39,364 nucleotides of DNA from contig NZ_JASBVP010000018.1 of assembly GCF_029961025.1 (NCBI RefSeq), positions 1 through 39,364 of the forward strand. The letters run 5' to 3'. The stretch is from Mycobacterium sp. (GTDB taxonomy: Bacteria > Actinomycetota > Actinomycetes > Mycobacteriales > Mycobacteriaceae). Position 1 is the first letter of the stretch, and each line of letters starts with the position of its first letter. The notes beneath the pieces are model-generated. The model made no database searches and was not told where the DNA came from. It worked only from the letters and a program-made list of their open reading frames with translations. Of this stretch, positions 38,614 to 39,364 are shown one piece after another. A program made the position numbers and the translations under genes.

Positions 38614-39364
38614 TGTCCCGACGCCTGTACTTCAAAGTGGACGTGGACATGCCTGATCACCCCAAGATCGAGGCGTTGTCCGACCGGGCGTTCCGCGAGC
38701 TCATCCGCCTGTGGGCGTGGTGCTGGAAGCACGACACCGACGGTGAGATCACGCCGGCGCGATGGCGGAAGCTGCCCCCCAAGGTTCGTAACGAATTGAT
38801 AAATGGCGAGCTCGTCGACGAGGTACATAGCGTGCTTATGGTTCACGACTATTTGGACTATCAGCAGTCCTCGGAAGAGCGTCGGAAGGCGTCGGGCGGG
38901 CACGCCAAGGGTGGCTCTCTTGGGATGCATAACCGCTGGCACGCGGCCCGTGGGGTGGTCAAAGAAGGGTGCCCTTACTGCGAGGAGACACCCCCCAACC
39001 AAGATCAACAACACGATAACTCGAGTTATAACTCGACTTATAACTCAGAGATAACAGAGAAAGAGAAAGAAGAAGAATATAAGTACTTATCCACTAGGCA
39101 GCCTGTACGTAACGCGCGCGCGCGACACGGCGTCAGCGGCCCACACAGCACCCGAGCCATCCGCCTCGTCGACCGCACCCTCGGCCGCGGACTCACCAGC
39201 GCCACCCGCACCGCCCTCGCCATCGAAGTGGCCGCGCTGCTGTCCGAAGTGGACGAGCCCACCCTGATCGCCGCGCTCCAACGCTGGGACTCCCGCACCG
39301 GCATCGGCCCCCGGCTCCTGCCCAGCCTCGTCGACGACATCCGCAAAGAAGCCCGCGGCGCGAC
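38613..39364 (+). CDS. Replication initiator protein, N-terminal part (continues at window start)
   Basis: Together with 1-209 this encodes 301 residues. The N-terminal part (about 1-90) is a winged-helix-like domain (KIEALSDRAFRELIRLWAWC, then ITPARWRKLPPKVRNELING) as in actinophage and DnaD-like initiators. A linker with CPYC and the repeated SYNSTYNSEI follows, then a basic helical C-terminal domain (ATRTALAIEVAALLSEVDEP). The linker DNA carries four iterons and an AT-rich tract, so the gene contains the origin, as lambda O does. It would bind there and recruit the host helicase. Confidence 0.8.
   Translation, partial: MSRRLYFKVDVDMPDHPKIEALSDRAFRELIRLWAWCWKHDTDGEITPARWRKLPPKVRNELINGELVDEVHSVLMVHDYLDYQQSSEERRKASGGHAKGGSLGMHNRWHAARGVVKEGCPYCEETPPNQDQQHDNSSYNSTYNSEITEKEKEEEYKYLSTRQPVRNARARHGVSGPHSTRAIRLVDRTLGRGLTSATRTALAIEVAALLSEVDEPTLIAALQRWDSRTGIGPRLLPSLVDDIRKEARGA
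39016..39100 (+). other. Candidate replication origin: iterons and AT-rich tract
   Basis: ATAAC occurs at 39016, 39028, 39040 and 39051, a 12/12/11-base period; the first three copies extend to ATAACTC. The first copy is part of a perfect 14-bp palindrome (ATAACTCGAGTTAT, 39016-39029). A purine-rich then AT-rich stretch follows (39056-39092), with the lowest GC of the region. It lies inside the initiator gene. Confidence 0.68.
39310..39364. repeat. Terminal direct repeat, right copy
   Basis: Exact copy of bases 1-55. See the left copy. Confidence 0.95.

Noticed and set aside
1..39364. CRISPR array or cas operon
   Set aside because: No regularly spaced repeats of CRISPR size; the Cas4-like protein stands beside recT and is a recombination nuclease.

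Overview
The window is one complete circular or circularly permuted genome of a temperate, tailed (siphovirus-type) phage of a high-GC actinobacterium. The first 55 bases are repeated exactly as the last 55, and one reading frame runs across the join, so the unique length is 39,309 bp. Signs of an actinobacterial host are the high GC with strong G/C third-position use, frequent GTG and TTG starts, apparently leaderless genes, an attP core matching a CCA-encoding tRNA 3' half, and cargo families typical of Actinomycetia (DUF5753-type regulators, a DUF6879-like protein, a PIG-V-like mannosyltransferase). The genus cannot be fixed from sequence alone; a Pseudonocardiaceae- or Streptomyces-like host is plausible.

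Layout on the + strand. (1) 3753-23709 is the late operon: small and large terminase, portal, MuF-like protein, fused capsid protease/scaffold, major capsid protein, connectors, major tail protein, tail assembly chaperones with a probable -1 frameshift, gp10-like protein, tape measure, one large multidomain minor tail protein, two small tail-tip or receptor-binding candidates, and a lysis cassette (XhlA-like protein, papain-like cysteine peptidase, glycosidase-like TIM barrel, holin). (2) 23760-30215 is an accessory region with its own promoters and terminators: a conserved small acidic protein and an Aca2-like HTH regulator; a minus-strand operon of six small genes, two of them zinc-ribbon proteins; a divergent three-gene regulator set of the Streptomyces whiJ/abaA kind; hicAB flanked by a perfect 31-bp repeat; and a minus-strand operon of a GT-C mannosyltransferase with two small membrane proteins. 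(3) 30250-32794 is the lysogeny module: attP, tyrosine integrase, a membrane protein, repressor, and divergent control region with repeated AACGTGAC sites. (4) 32790 across the join to 3550 is the early region: Cro-like protein, DinD-like protein, RecT, Cas4-like exonuclease, LuxR-type HTH protein, many small Cys-rich proteins, a replication initiator carrying a four-iteron AT-rich origin inside its gene, and RusA.

How it works together. The repressor/Cro switch sets lysis or lysogeny, and the integrase targets a tRNA with a CAT anticodon. On induction, early genes start replication at the intragenic origin; RecT, the Cas4-like nuclease and RusA handle recombination and branched DNA before packaging. 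The accessory genes look like lysogen-expressed cargo: regulation, toxin-antitoxin maintenance, possible anti-defence, and surface glycan change. The most interesting parts are the intragenic iteron origin, the divergent small-protein/whiJ-like locus with its twin palindromes, the terminator-flanked hicAB cassette, and the Aca2-like pair.
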